A stretch of 64,000 bases of DNA from Ezakiella sp. Its GTDB lineage: Bacteria > Bacillota > Clostridia > Tissierellales > Peptoniphilaceae. How positions within the stretch are numbered: the first letter of the stretch is position 1; the number at the start of each line of letters is the position of its first letter. Position numbers and translations under genes: made by a program. Shown here piece after piece: positions 44,021 to 53,316 of the stretch. The stretch is from NCBI GenBank assembly GCA_022778715.1, contig JALFRW010000005.1, positions 229,986 to 293,985 of the forward strand, in the 5' to 3' direction. The notes under the pieces were generated by a model. That model did no database searches. It saw only the letters and a list, made by a program, of their open reading frames with translations, and was not told the origin of the DNA.

Positions 44021-44254
44021 CTATTTGTTGAATGTTTGTTTTAGAAAATCGATGATGTCAAGCGATTCATACATCGCTTTGCCGTCAATAAATAAACATG
44101 GCACTTGGTCTTTGCCGCCTTTTTTGATTAAATCTTCTTTGTTTGTACCGTCGTGAATATTTTTCATTTCGAGTTCGATATTATTTTCTTTCATAAAATC
44201 TAAAACTCTAACGCAAAACGGACATTCAGGTTTATAATATAATTTTAAATCCAT
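44021..44254 (-). CDS. Glutaredoxin-like protein
   Basis: Small thioredoxin-fold protein of 77 residues with the redox motif CPFC (YYKPECPFCVRVLDF) and a cis-Pro region (VPCLFIDG). It is likely a cytoplasmic disulfide reductase or electron carrier. Its start overlaps the stop region of pepA, with AAGGAG upstream, so the two are co-transcribed. Confidence 0.9.
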   Translation of the reverse strand: MDLKLYYKPECPFCVRVLDFMKENNIELEMKNIHDGTNKEDLIKKGGKDQVPCLFIDGKAMYESLDIIDFLKQTFNK

Positions 44255-45666
44255 TATGACTCCTTAACTATTCTGAACAAAGTCTTAACCATGTGGCCTG
44301 TTCCGCCAGCTGGTTCGTATCTATATGGTGAAGAATTATATGCAGGTCCAGCGATGTCAATATGTGCCCATGGAGTTGTTTTTTCTAGGAATGCACCAAC
44401 AAATTCTCCGGCACTTGAGCTGCCGCCAAATCTTCCGCCACTATTTTTAATGTCTGCAATATCAGATTTATTAAGTTCACGATATTCTTCGCCATAAGGT
44501 AGACCCCATGCCTTTTCGTCTTCAGCAATTGCAGCATCAAGAACGCGTTTTACACATTTGTCGCATCTGCCGATAACGCCACTTCTGTGCATACCAAGTG
44601 CAACAAGACATGCACCAGTAAGTGTTGCAAGGTCAATTAACATCTTTGGTTTGTAATTCTTTTCGCCGTAGAAAACAGCATCTGCAAGTGTCAAACGACC
44701 TTCTGCGTCTGTGTTGTCAACTTCGATAGTAAGGCCCTTCAATGATCCGATAATATCTCCAGGCTTGTACGCACCTCCGTCAACCATGTTTTCGCATGTT
44801 GCAACAATCGCAACAACATTTTTCTTAAGTCCTGCCATTGAAATTGCCTTCATAGCGCCGATTACTGCAGCGCTGCCGCCCATGTCTGATTTCATAGTCT
44901 TCATACCGTCCGATGGCTTCAAGCTATATCCACCTGAGTCGTAAGTTAAACCCTTGCCAACAAGAACAATCGGATCGCCTTCACCCTTCATATATTCCAT
45001 TACAATTAGCTTTGGCTCTTCGTTGCTGCCTCTTGCAACAGACAAAAATGCCTTCATGCCAATTTTTTCAATTTCATCTTTGCCAAAAACTTTAACATTA
45101 ACGCCGTATTCTTTTAAGCTTTCAGCATTTTTTGCAAGAATGCTTGGAGTCATATCATTTGCAGGAGTATTTACAAGATCTCTTGCAAAGATGATGCCTT
45201 GCCATTTGATTAAAAGTTCTTCAAAATCTGCTTCATTTACACCCTCAGCAAATTTAGGGAAGAAGTTAATTTCTTCAAGCTGACTTTTTGGGGATTTTTC
45301 TGATTTATAATTATCAAATTGATAAGTTGAATTCAAAAGTCCCTCAACAATTGCAAGTGCTTGTTTGTTTACGTCTTCAATTCTTGAACGCATTTTAATC
45401 ATAATTTTTTTGGTGCCAAGCTCTGTCAATTTTTGACCAGCCTTCAAAGCGGCTGTTTTAATCTTATCAATAGTAAGATCTTCAAGTTTACCAAGACCAA
45501 CAAAGAGTGCTGGCTTTTCTTCGTCAAGACTTAAAAATACTTCGCCACATTTTGCAGTGAAGAATTTGTTGTTCATAAGTCCTTGCATTCTGCCACAAGG
45601 ATTTTCTACATCGCTTGCAACAAATTTTACATTTAAATCTTCAGTTTCTCTTATAAAAATTTTCAT
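44254..45666 (-). CDS. pepA: Leucyl aminopeptidase (M17)
   Basis: Cytosolic metallo-aminopeptidase of 470 residues. The C-terminal catalytic domain shows VGKGLTYDSGGYSLKP, MKSDMGGSAAV and NTDAEGRLTLADA, the metal-ligand signatures of family M17 (NTDAEGRL is the classic motif). It releases N-terminal residues from peptides. AGGAGG precedes the start. It leads a reverse-strand group with the glutaredoxin and the decayed M18 peptidase. The N-terminal domain is shorter and less conserved, as usual. Confidence 0.95.
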   Translation of the reverse strand: MKIFIRETEDLNVKFVASDVENPCGRMQGLMNNKFFTAKCGEVFLSLDEEKPALFVGLGKLEDLTIDKIKTAALKAGQKLTELGTKKIMIKMRSRIEDVNKQALAIVEGLLNSTYQFDNYKSEKSPKSQLEEINFFPKFAEGVNEADFEELLIKWQGIIFARDLVNTPANDMTPSILAKNAESLKEYGVNVKVFGKDEIEKIGMKAFLSVARGSNEEPKLIVMEYMKGEGDPIVLVGKGLTYDSGGYSLKPSDGMKTMKSDMGGSAAVIGAMKAISMAGLKKNVVAIVATCENMVDGGAYKPGDIIGSLKGLTIEVDNTDAEGRLTLADAVFYGEKNYKPKMLIDLATLTGACLVALGMHRSGVIGRCDKCVKRVLDAAIAEDEKAWGLPYGEEYRELNKSDIADIKNSGGRFGGSSSAGEFVGAFLEKTTPWAHIDIAGPAYNSSPYRYEPAGGTGHMVKTLFRIVKES

Positions 45667-45749
45667 AAAAACCTCCTATTACATTCTATACCCCTTTGCT
45701 TGATTTATAAAGCATCTTGAGTATAATAAGAGGATATATTTAAAAACAA

Positions 45750-45975
45750 TTTTATAATCAGATTTGAAGATAACGGCATTGGAATTAGCGACAAAGATCA
45801 AGAGAAAATCTTCGAACGCTTTTATACAGTTGACACATCTAGACATATGAAAGGCTCATCAGGTATAGGCTATCGATTGTAAAACATGCAGTTGAAAAAA
45901 TTGACGGAAAAATTTACTTGGAGAGTGTGGAGGGAAAAGGCTCAAAATTTACTGCGAAATACCATATCAATTTTA
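45750..45975 (+). pseudogene. C-terminal remnant of a sensor histidine kinase
   Basis: The HATPase end of a histidine kinase is readable: FEDNGIGISDKDQEKIFERF (N and G1 boxes) and SSGIG, then after a one-base shift IVKHAVEKIDGKIYLESVEGKGSKFTAKY (G2 box). The sensor and His-phosphotransfer regions are absent. A strong terminator follows. Only the 3' end of a deleted gene remains. Confidence 0.8.
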
Positions 45976-45985
45976 AATTTTTATT

Positions 45986-46026
45986 ATACACATCTGTGAG
46001 AAAAATATGCAGATGTGTATTTTTTT
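45986..46026 (+). terminator. Terminator of the kinase remnant
   Basis: ATACACATCTG and CAGATGTGTAT form an 11-bp stem followed by TTTTTT. Confidence 0.85.
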
Positions 46027-46233
46027 AAAATTATGAAATCCATCCAATTAGCATAAAAGAGGCGAAGCATTTAATACAATAAAAGAGATAAATTCGGTAT
46101 CTCAAGTTATGAATTATTTTATGAACGTGAATGTCTGGTTGATGAAATGGATTAAAAGCAGTAGATGAATTGAAGATTGAATATTTTTTTACTTATCAGT
46201 AAAAATCAAAAGGTAAAAAACAGATAATTAAAT

Positions 46234-46262
46234 TTGACAATTGATATTTTATATGTTTTAAT
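46234..46262 (+). promoter_or_regulatory. Promoter of the RiPP cluster
   Basis: TTGACA (46234-46239), 17-base spacer, TTTAAT (46257-46262), 22 bases before the precursor start. Confidence 0.6.
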
Positions 46263-46284
46263 ATGATAAAGGAAGTATATCAGA

Positions 46285-46389
46285 ATGAAATTACTTAATG
46301 AAGCAGTAACAACTGTAAAGGAAGCTGTAATTTACGTTGAAAAAACAGCACCTATGTGCATAGATTGCACTGGTAATTGTTGGGGGTAG
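46285..46389 (+). CDS. Cys-rich RiPP precursor peptide (34 aa)
   Basis: Short peptide missed by the ORF track: MKLLNEAVTTVKEAVIYVEK followed by TAPMCIDCTGNCWG. The first ~22 residues form an acidic amphipathic leader; the core has three Cys as C-x2-C-x3-C and ends Trp-Gly. AAAGGAAG lies about 10 bases upstream. Directly downstream are a hairpin, a radical SAM/SPASM enzyme and two ABC exporters, the makeup of a thioether (sactipeptide/ranthipeptide-like) RiPP cluster. The product class and activity (bacteriocin or signal) are inferred. Confidence 0.7.
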   Translation: MKLLNEAVTTVKEAVIYVEKTAPMCIDCTGNCWG

Positions 46390-46396
46390 GAGTAAT

Positions 46397-46428
46397 TTAA
46401 GTACAGGTTTAAAATAACCTGTACTTAA
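46397..46428 (+). promoter_or_regulatory. Hairpin between precursor and maturase genes
   Basis: TTAAGTACAGGTT and AACCTGTACTTAA form a perfect 13-bp stem with loop TAAAAT. Without a T-run it is more likely an RNA-processing or partial attenuation element that keeps precursor mRNA in excess. Confidence 0.65.
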
Positions 46429-46502
46429 TAAAGTGGCTGTTAAGGGTCAAAATATCATAACGAGAAATCTTGTTACTAGATATTTCAAAAAAGGAGACAA
46501 GT

Positions 46503-47743
46503 ATGTATAAAGAAAGTATTTACAATTGTTATGTAAAAAAATAAATGGATATTTTGTTTTCAATTCATTCACAAAATCTTTAATAGAAATTGATGATAGA
46601 GATTTTATAAAAAAAGTATTGAATGATAAAAAAAGCGATTATTTTGAGGCCCTTTATAATCAGGGATTCATAGTAGATAGTGATATTAGTGAAAAAAACG
46701 TTCTTAATTATATATATACAAAAAAATATTTTGATAGGGAAAGTCAGGCTTTAATTATAATGCCAACTTTGGATTGTAATTTTAGCTGTCCATATTGTTT
46801 TGAGAAGGGAATCAAATTAACTGAACAAAAAAAATACTTCGAAATAGTCTTAAAATACATAGAAATGAATAAAAACAATTTCAGAAAATTATATTTAGGT
46901 TTTTTTGGAGGAGAACCTTTGCTTAGAAAACAAGAAATTCTAGAATTTTTATTTAATGTAAAAAAAATTTCAAAAGATAGATTTGATATATACTTCTATA
47001 GTTTCTAATGGCTCGCTTATAACTGAAGATTTTTTTATGAATTTTTAAATTATAATTGTCAATATTTTCAAATAACTTTTGATGGTACAAAAGAAAAACA
47101 TAATAAATCTAGAATATTTAACAATGGCGCTGAGAGTTTTGATTTGTTAATAAATAAAATGGAGATGATAACTAAGTTAAGTGTTAACCACGAAAGATTT
47201 AAACCAATAATGAGATTGAATATAGAAAATGAGTCATTGGATGATATACGCAATACACTAAGTTGCATTTCACCAGAATTAAGAAAGCATATTTATGTAT
47301 TGATTAGAAGAGTTTTTAGCACTTGCAGTTATACACCGTCAAAGCTAAACTCATTTACACAAAATATATCGTTACAAGATTTTTATAAAACTTCAAAAGA
47401 ATTAGGTTTTAAAAATTTTAAAAATAGAAATCTATTTTCTTCATGTGAGGCATGTGGTGACTTAAATACAATTCATATACTGCATGATCTTTCAATATAC
47501 AAGTGTGTAAATGATATAAATTTTGAAGGTTCAAAGATTGGATTTTTAAAAGGTAATGGCGCTGTTGAATATGGCTATAGCAAGTTATATAAATGGTATG
47601 AGGCTTCAGATTTTACAAATGATAAGACTTGCTGTGAATGTAGTAAGTCGGCTACATGCTTGGGAGGTTGTATATTGCATAATTTAAAAACAGGCAGAAG
47701 AAATTGCTCAACAATTGAACATATAATTTCAGGATATATTTAA
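46503..47743 (+). pseudogene. Radical SAM/SPASM peptide maturase with three frameshifts
   Basis: A ~410-residue enzyme split over the ORFs 46526-47008 and 47144-47743. The real start is ATG 46503 after AAAAGGAGA; MYKESIYNCYVKK then stops because an A-run is 7 instead of 8. The next frame carries the [4Fe-4S] motif CNFSCPYC and FFGGEP. Near 46990 a one-base shift moves IVSNGSLITEDFF into another frame, and a T-run of 7 instead of 8 at 47030 returns it. The C-terminal SPASM region has clustered Cys (CEACGD, CCECSKSATCLGGC). Such enzymes form thioether or C-C crosslinks on the precursor. Inactivated, or sequencing error in homopolymers. Confidence 0.8.
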
Positions 47744-47744
47744 T

Positions 47745-49421
47745 ATGAAGTTTAAGTTAAATAAGTTTTTTGCATGCAAATCTATATTGGCGTTTCTTTT
47801 GGGACTATATTCTATCTTTATGATTTTCTTTAGAAGTTATATTATTGATTCTGTTAAGAGTGAGTATTTTTTCATAATTCTATTTTCTTTTGTTGGTCTG
47901 GTATTTTTAAAACGTATAATATTAATTTTTGATAAAAAAATATCCGATTATAACTATGAATTTTATAAGTCAGATGTAGAAAGAGAATTAATTAGTAAAT
48001 TCAAAAAAATTGCGATATCAGATATTGAAGATAGTAATGTCAGGGATATGTATGATGCTGCTATTAATGAATCTGGATTTAATAAGGACTTGATTGATAA
48101 TGCTTCGAAAATTATAAAATCGCTCATTATATTTTTAGGAACAATTTTTGTGCTATTTAAATTTTCGGTATTTTATTCAGTTATAGCTTTACTTTTTATA
48201 ATTGTGATGCTATTTATAGAAGCTTATAATTTTAATAAGAGTGGGGATATATGGAAGAATTATCGTGCAAATATGAGGATGGCAAATTATTATTCAAATG
48301 TTTTGATTAATAATGAATTTTTAAGTGAAAGAAAAATTTTTAGAACTGAGACTTTTTTTAATGATAAATTTATTAAAAGTTTTAAATCTGCTGCTGATAA
48401 AAATAAATTAATTGCTACAAGGAGATTTTCAAGAGATTTTATTTTTGAGATTTTATTTGTTGTACTCATAATTTCTTTTATATTTAAATTTGTTAATCTG
48501 CTTAAGATAAATATGATAAGTATAGGTTTATTTATGTCACTTTTTTATCAATTGATTGAGGTTAAGTCCTCTATAAGCGAGATCGTTTTTTCATATTTTA
48601 ATTATAATAATGCACGATTAAAGAAAAATAATTTTGATAATTTTATGAATTTGGAAAATTTTGCAGATGGAAATTTGCCAATCGATAATATTAACACGAT
48701 AGAATTTTGTGATGTGTATTTTTCATATCCAGGGGCAGAAAAATCTGTATTAAATGGTGTTTCATTTAAGTTAATAAATAAAAATTATGGATTAGTTGGA
48801 GAAAATGGCTCAGGAAAATCTACGCTGACAAAATTATTAATGGGACTATATAAGCCGACATTCGGAAAAATATTAGTAAATGGTAAAGATATATCGCAAT
48901 ACAAAAAAACTGATATTAAAAAACTAATTTCGGTTGTTTTTCAAAACTCTTATCATTATCCGGCAAGTTTATATGATAATCTAAGTTTTAATGGTGATAT
49001 GAATTTAAATGATGAAGTGCTTGAAAGTCTGAATATAAATGAAATTATAAATAAACTTCCCAATGGAACTGAAACTAATTTGTCAAATATATCAAGAGAT
49101 TCGGTATCACTATCTGGTGGGGAGTGGCAAAGAGTTGCGATTGCACGTGCTTTATTAAAACAATCTTATTTATATATTTTAGATGAACCAAATGCACTCT
49201 TAGATCCAATTTCAGAATCAAAGATGTATAATAAATATAAAAATATCCTAAGAAATAAAATCTCTCTTTTAATATCGCATAGACTTGGGGCTACGAGTAA
49301 TTTAGATGAAATAATTGTTTTAAAAGATGGGAAAATTTATGCAATTGGGACTCATGAAGAGCTGATGGAGACAGATTATTACTCTAAGCTCTACAACTCA
49401 CAAAAGGAGATGTACTTATGA
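47745..49421 (+). CDS. ABC half-transporter of the RiPP cluster (first)
   Basis: Exporter half of 558 residues: six membrane helices (about 1-300), then Walker A GENGSGKST, signature LSGGEWQRVAIARA, Walker B YILDEPNALLDP and SHRLG. No C39 peptidase domain, so leader removal needs another protease. It begins one base after the maturase stop and overlaps the next ABC gene by 4 bases. It probably forms a heterodimer exporting the mature peptide. The frame is intact, unlike the maturase. Confidence 0.88.
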   Translation: MKFKLNKFFACKSILAFLLGLYSIFMIFFRSYIIDSVKSEYFFIILFSFVGLVFLKRIILIFDKKISDYNYEFYKSDVERELISKFKKIAISDIEDSNVRDMYDAAINESGFNKDLIDNASKIIKSLIIFLGTIFVLFKFSVFYSVIALLFIIVMLFIEAYNFNKSGDIWKNYRANMRMANYYSNVLINNEFLSERKIFRTETFFNDKFIKSFKSAADKNKLIATRRFSRDFIFEILFVVLIISFIFKFVNLLKINMISIGLFMSLFYQLIEVKSSISEIVFSYFNYNNARLKKNNFDNFMNLENFADGNLPIDNINTIEFCDVYFSYPGAEKSVLNGVSFKLINKNYGLVGENGSGKSTLTKLLMGLYKPTFGKILVNGKDISQYKKTDIKKLISVVFQNSYHYPASLYDNLSFNGDMNLNDEVLESLNINEIINKLPNGTETNLSNISRDSVSLSGGEWQRVAIARALLKQSYLYILDEPNALLDPISESKMYNKYKNILRNKISLLISHRLGATSNLDEIIVLKDGKIYAIGTHEELMETDYYSKLYNSQKEMYL

Positions 49422-51133
49422 AAAACGCACTAAAATCTATAAAGCTTATAATAAAAGTCGCTCCTTATGATTTTATTATGATAATTTTTTCTCTAGCAAT
49501 AAAATTACTCGGTCCAATTATTTATACATTTTCGGTTCTTAAATTATTTAAAGAGGTTGAAAATATTTTACTAGTAGGACATGTTAATGTAAAAACAGTA
49601 GTATTATTTTCTGTTGCATTATTTATTTCCCGCTTTCATAATATATTTTACATGAGATTTTATTCTACCTTTGTAAGCATGCCAAGAATTGAATCTAGAT
49701 TAAAAGAAATTATACACAAAAAGATAGACAGAATTTCTAGTGTTGATTTAATAAATCCAGTAAGTGATACGAAGATAAATCAAGCAATATTTGCTGGAAC
49801 TAATATTTTTAGATTAATGCAGACCTCGCTTGAATTAATTACAACAATAATTTCTAGTTTATCGCTCGTGGCCATTATCCTTAATATTGATATATATTTA
49901 TCAATAGCGATTATTATTGCTCTTATTCCAATTGTAGCATCGCAAATTTACGAATCAAATATCAAAATTGAAAATCGTGATAATAGAATTGAAATTTCAA
50001 GACTTAAAAAGATAAATCAATCAGCAATATCAGGAAATCCACAATTTATAGAAAGTAGAATGAATTTTGCAGATGACTTTTTTCAAGATAAATTTTCACA
50101 TTTTTCAGATGAATATCTTGATTTAATTAAGGGAGAAACTAATTCAATATATAAATTTAATTTAAAACTTATTTTGCTTCATGTCTATTCGAATTCAGTT
50201 GGTCTTGTTGCACCGTCAATTATGCTATATCTAAATAGAATAAGTTTTTCTGAGTTTGGAGGGGTATATTCTGCATGTGATAATATAAAAATGCAATGCG
50301 AAAATATAATTTCACTACTTAATTATGGCAGGCAATTTAGTTATATGGTTAGACCTTATTTTGATTTTATAAATATGAAAGAGCGTGAGGGTGATAAAAT
50401 TCATAATAATGGAACTATAAAATTGCAAGATGTTTCTTTTAAATATAAAAACACAACAAAAAATGCAGTTAGTGAAATTAATTTAGAAATAAAACCTAAA
50501 GAAAAAATTGCAATTGTCGGTATAAATGGATCAGGAAAAACTACTCTGGCCCGTCTTATTATAGGAGAATTATTACCAATAACAGGATCTGTATATCATG
50601 ATGGTATATCTACAAATGAGATTGGCGAAAAATATTTATACAATAGCACAAGTCAGGTTTCTCAATTTTTTAGTAGATATGCATTAAGTTTAAAAGAAAA
50701 TATTTCTTTTAATAATGAAATAAATTTTAGTCAAGAAGACACAAATAAATTTTTAAAAAGAGATGACATAAGCTTAGATAGTATGATGTTAAAGGAATTT
50801 GGTGGACATGAAATGTCAGGCGGAGAATGGCAAAGGGTTGCAATTCTACGAGGATTTAATAAAAGTTCAGATTTAATAACACTTGATGAGCCAACTTCGG
50901 CGATTGATCCGTTAAATGAAAAAGAAATATATGATTTTTTTGAAGAACATTCTAAAAATAAAACAGAAATCATAGTAACGCATCGGATGGGAGCGATTAA
51001 ATACATTGATAGGATTATTGTTTTGGATAGAGGAAATATTGTTGAAGATGGAAATTTTGATGAATTAATCAAACGAGATGGAATGTTTGCAAAAATATAC
51101 AAATCACAGTCTGAAAGCTTTGTTAGGGAATAG
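49418..51133 (+). CDS. ABC half-transporter of the RiPP cluster (second)
   Basis: Partner exporter half of 571 residues with the same domain order: membrane part to ~330, Walker A GINGSGKTT, signature MSGGEWQRVAILRG, Walker B ITLDEPTSAIDP and THRMG. The shared SGGEWQRVA signature with its neighbour suggests a duplicated pair. Last gene of the cluster, followed by a terminator near 51149. Immunity could also be its function. Confidence 0.88.
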   Translation: MKNALKSIKLIIKVAPYDFIMIIFSLAIKLLGPIIYTFSVLKLFKEVENILLVGHVNVKTVVLFSVALFISRFHNIFYMRFYSTFVSMPRIESRLKEIIHKKIDRISSVDLINPVSDTKINQAIFAGTNIFRLMQTSLELITTIISSLSLVAIILNIDIYLSIAIIIALIPIVASQIYESNIKIENRDNRIEISRLKKINQSAISGNPQFIESRMNFADDFFQDKFSHFSDEYLDLIKGETNSIYKFNLKLILLHVYSNSVGLVAPSIMLYLNRISFSEFGGVYSACDNIKMQCENIISLLNYGRQFSYMVRPYFDFINMKEREGDKIHNNGTIKLQDVSFKYKNTTKNAVSEINLEIKPKEKIAIVGINGSGKTTLARLIIGELLPITGSVYHDGISTNEIGEKYLYNSTSQVSQFFSRYALSLKENISFNNEINFSQEDTNKFLKRDDISLDSMMLKEFGGHEMSGGEWQRVAILRGFNKSSDLITLDEPTSAIDPLNEKEIYDFFEEHSKNKTEIIVTHRMGAIKYIDRIIVLDRGNIVEDGNFDELIKRDGMFAKIYKSQSESFVRE

Positions 51134-51148
51134 AAAACAAATAATTAG

Positions 51149-51172
51149 CAGGTTTAAGTCTGCTTTTTTGTT
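51149..51172 (+). terminator. Terminator of the RiPP cluster
   Basis: AGCAG-GTTTAAGT-CTGCT followed by six Ts. Confidence 0.7.
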
Positions 51173-51206
51173 GTCGGTTTGTGGTATATAAATAATAGAG
51201 GTGTTT

Positions 51207-51917
51207 ATGAAAATTATTTTATCGCCATCAAAGGAGATGGCGTTTACAGAGAGAAAGAATAAAAAAGTTAAGTTAAACGATATTACTCGTGAAATTTTAA
51301 ATGAAATTCAGAGGCTTTCAAAGGCTGATTTACAAAAGATTCTAAAAGTTAGCGACAAAATTATTGACGAGGTGTATGAGTATTATAATAATTTTGACAA
51401 AGGCGATTCATTTTGCGCGCTTGATATGTATAATGGGATGGCGTTTAAGGAGATGCATTTTAATGCGGAAGAGGTGTATGATGTTGTGATACTTAGTGCG
51501 TTTTATGGTTGCTTAAAGCCGAATGATATTGTCAAGCCATATCGTTTGGATTTCAATGCGAATTTGAAAGTAAATGGTATTAGTCTAAAAAAACTATGGG
51601 TAGATTATTATAATAATTATTTTACAAAAGGCGAAACGATTTTAAATTTGGCGAGCGATGAGTTTTCGTCTATGATTAATAGAAATGATTTTGATTTTAT
51701 AGATTTTGATTTTTATGAAATAAAGGATGGCAAAGAAAAGCGTCATTCAACAATTTCAAAAAAACTTCGCGGCAAGATGGCGAATTTTATAGTTAAAAAT
51801 AAAATTACAAGGCTTGATGATTTAAAAGATTTTAATGATTATGGTTTTGTATTTGATAAAGTAAATTCAAATGATAAATTATATGTATTTAGGAGAATTT
51901 ATAATGAAAGATTTTAA
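51207..51917 (+). CDS. yaaA: YaaA/DUF328 family peroxide stress protein
   Basis: Protein of 236 residues starting MKIILSPSKEM, the family hallmark, at ATG 51207 with AGAGGTG upstream. It contains ALDMYNGMAFKEM, LSAFYGCLKPNDIVKPYRLDF and NLASDEFSS, matching YaaA. In E. coli YaaA lowers intracellular free iron under peroxide stress; the role here is by homology. It lies just downstream of the RiPP cluster. Confidence 0.93.
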   Translation: MKIILSPSKEMAFTERKNKKVKLNDITREILNEIQRLSKADLQKILKVSDKIIDEVYEYYNNFDKGDSFCALDMYNGMAFKEMHFNAEEVYDVVILSAFYGCLKPNDIVKPYRLDFNANLKVNGISLKKLWVDYYNNYFTKGETILNLASDEFSSMINRNDFDFIDFDFYEIKDGKEKRHSTISKKLRGKMANFIVKNKITRLDDLKDFNDYGFVFDKVNSNDKLYVFRRIYNERF

Positions 51918-51977
51918 AAAGACAACTGCTGATTTTTATAGAAATATTGCCAAGCAGGATGGGATTAGAAGGACGGA

Positions 51978-52118
51978 GAAATGGAGCGAAGGCTGGCTCT
52001 GTCACTCGGCTACACAGAAGAAGATTTAGAGCTGGGGGCCAATCTAGGACTGGGTTGTGGCAATCCTATTGAGAATGCAAACCTAAAAGAGTCGGACATT
52101 GTCGTTGACCTTTGCTCG
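51978..52118 (+). pseudogene. Truncated ArsM-like methyltransferase
   Basis: The frame at 51981 encodes [27 protein letters not shown], then [13 protein letters not shown], which matches the region just before and into the SAM motif I of arsenite methyltransferases. At the Gly of that motif the sequence passes into a repeat element (52118) and the rest of the enzyme is missing. A short upstream ORF (ATG 51904, MKDFKKTTADFYRNIAKQDG) overlapping the end of yaaA may be its displaced N-terminus. Confidence 0.7.
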
Positions 52119-52265
52119 GGGTTTCGTGTCATAATAATGACACAGACAAATAGTCAAGTAAATACCAGGGCTTTAAAGCTTCTGCCAAAGTTTAAAAAAA
52201 TGAATAGTTGATGTGCTGTTTAGAGCGGTTATTACAAAAATAAATGTTGTAAACAGTACATCAAC
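52118..52265 (+). repeat. Hairpin-bearing repeat, copy 1
   Basis: Starts GGGTTTCGTGTCATAATA and ends in a long stem: GTTGATGTGCTGTTTA (52207-52222) pairs with TAAACAGTACATCAAC (52250-52265), 16 of 16 positions including one G-U. A diverged copy is at 53428-53581. Confidence 0.75.
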
Positions 52266-52288
52266 ATAAAGGGAAGGATAGAATAAAT

Positions 52289-52774
52289 ATGCAGAAAGAT
52301 TGTAGTTTTCAAAGTAAAAATAAAAGATTCAGGTATAGAGCTGCAACAATTATTGTTGAAAATGACTGTGTTCTATTTGCCGGAAATGAAATAAATGACT
52401 ATTACTATTCGATTGGCGGAGGAGTTCATATTGGCGAAACGGCTGAAGAAGCCGTGCAAAGAGAAGTGTTTGAAGAAACGGGAATTCATTATGAAATTGA
52501 ACATCTTGCAATTATCCATGAAAATTTCTTTGTTGAGTCTACAGGAAAATATCAAGGATTAGATTCTCATGAAATAGCTTTTTATTTTTTAATGAAATCA
52601 AGAGGGACACAAAAATTAATGAGTAATAGTTTTACTCAAGGAGTTAAAGAAAATATGCATTGGATACCTATTGAAGACCTTGATAAGGTTGTGGCATATC
52701 CTGTATTTATGAAGTCATATTTACAATCTAAACATAAAGAAATTTTACACATTGTGACAGATGAAAGATTATAA
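52289..52774 (+). CDS. NUDIX hydrolase
   Basis: Protein of 161 residues with a full Nudix box (GGVHIGETAEEAVQREVFEE, then TGI), which binds the metal for cleaving nucleoside diphosphates linked to another moiety. Substrate not predictable. GGGAAGG precedes the start at 52289. It is followed by a GNAT gene, and both are bracketed by the two hairpin repeats, so the pair may have moved together. Confidence 0.92.
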   Translation: MQKDCSFQSKNKRFRYRAATIIVENDCVLFAGNEINDYYYSIGGGVHIGETAEEAVQREVFEETGIHYEIEHLAIIHENFFVESTGKYQGLDSHEIAFYFLMKSRGTQKLMSNSFTQGVKENMHWIPIEDLDKVVAYPVFMKSYLQSKHKEILHIVTDERL

Positions 52775-52806
52775 TTATCTAAATTGCAATTTGCGGAGGT
52801 GTTAGC

Positions 52807-53316
52807 ATGAGAATAGAAATAAACAAATTATCTTCAAAATATAAAGTAAAAGAACTAAAGGCATCAGATGCTGCAGCTGTATTAAAACTAGAATGTACAA
52901 ACCCGCTTTATTTTGAGTATTGTCCTCCTGCTCCGAACATACAGAGTGTGTTAGATGATATGAAAGCTTTGCCACCAAAAAAGAGCTTAGAAGATAAATA
53001 CTATATTGGTTTCTTTGAAGAAAAGGAGCTTATTGCTATTATGGATTTGATTCTGTATTATCCTAATGAAGACACCGCATTTATTGGATTATTCATGGTA
53101 TTATCTGATAAACAAGGAACAGGAGTAGGGACAGAGATTATAGGCGAATGTTTCTCAGAATTAAAGGAAATTGGTTTTTCAGCAATCCGACTTGGTTATA
53201 TGAAGGGAAACTCTCAAAGTGCGGCATTTTGGAATAAAAATAATTTCGTACCAAAAGGAATAGAAATCGATAACGGTCAGGGAACAATTGTTATAATGGA
53301 AAGACAATTAAAATGA
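52807..53316 (+). CDS. GNAT family N-acetyltransferase
   Basis: Acetyltransferase of 169 residues with the acetyl-CoA-binding pattern around residues 90-110 (FMVLSDKQGTGVGTEIIGEC; the usual R/Q-x2-G-x-G/A seen as QGTGVG) and the C-terminal SAAFWNKNNFVPKG typical of GNAT folds. Ribosome site GGAGGTG. Acceptor unknown. It lies 32 bases after the NUDIX gene. Confidence 0.9.
   Translation: MRIEINKLSSKYKVKELKASDAAAVLKLECTNPLYFEYCPPAPNIQSVLDDMKALPPKKSLEDKYYIGFFEEKELIAIMDLILYYPNEDTAFIGLFMVLSDKQGTGVGTEIIGECFSELKEIGFSAIRLGYMKGNSQSAAFWNKNNFVPKGIEIDNGQGTIVIMERQLK

Noticed and set aside
44290-45283. Plus-strand ORFs inside pepA
   Set aside because: Opposite-strand shadows of a gene with clear M17 motifs.
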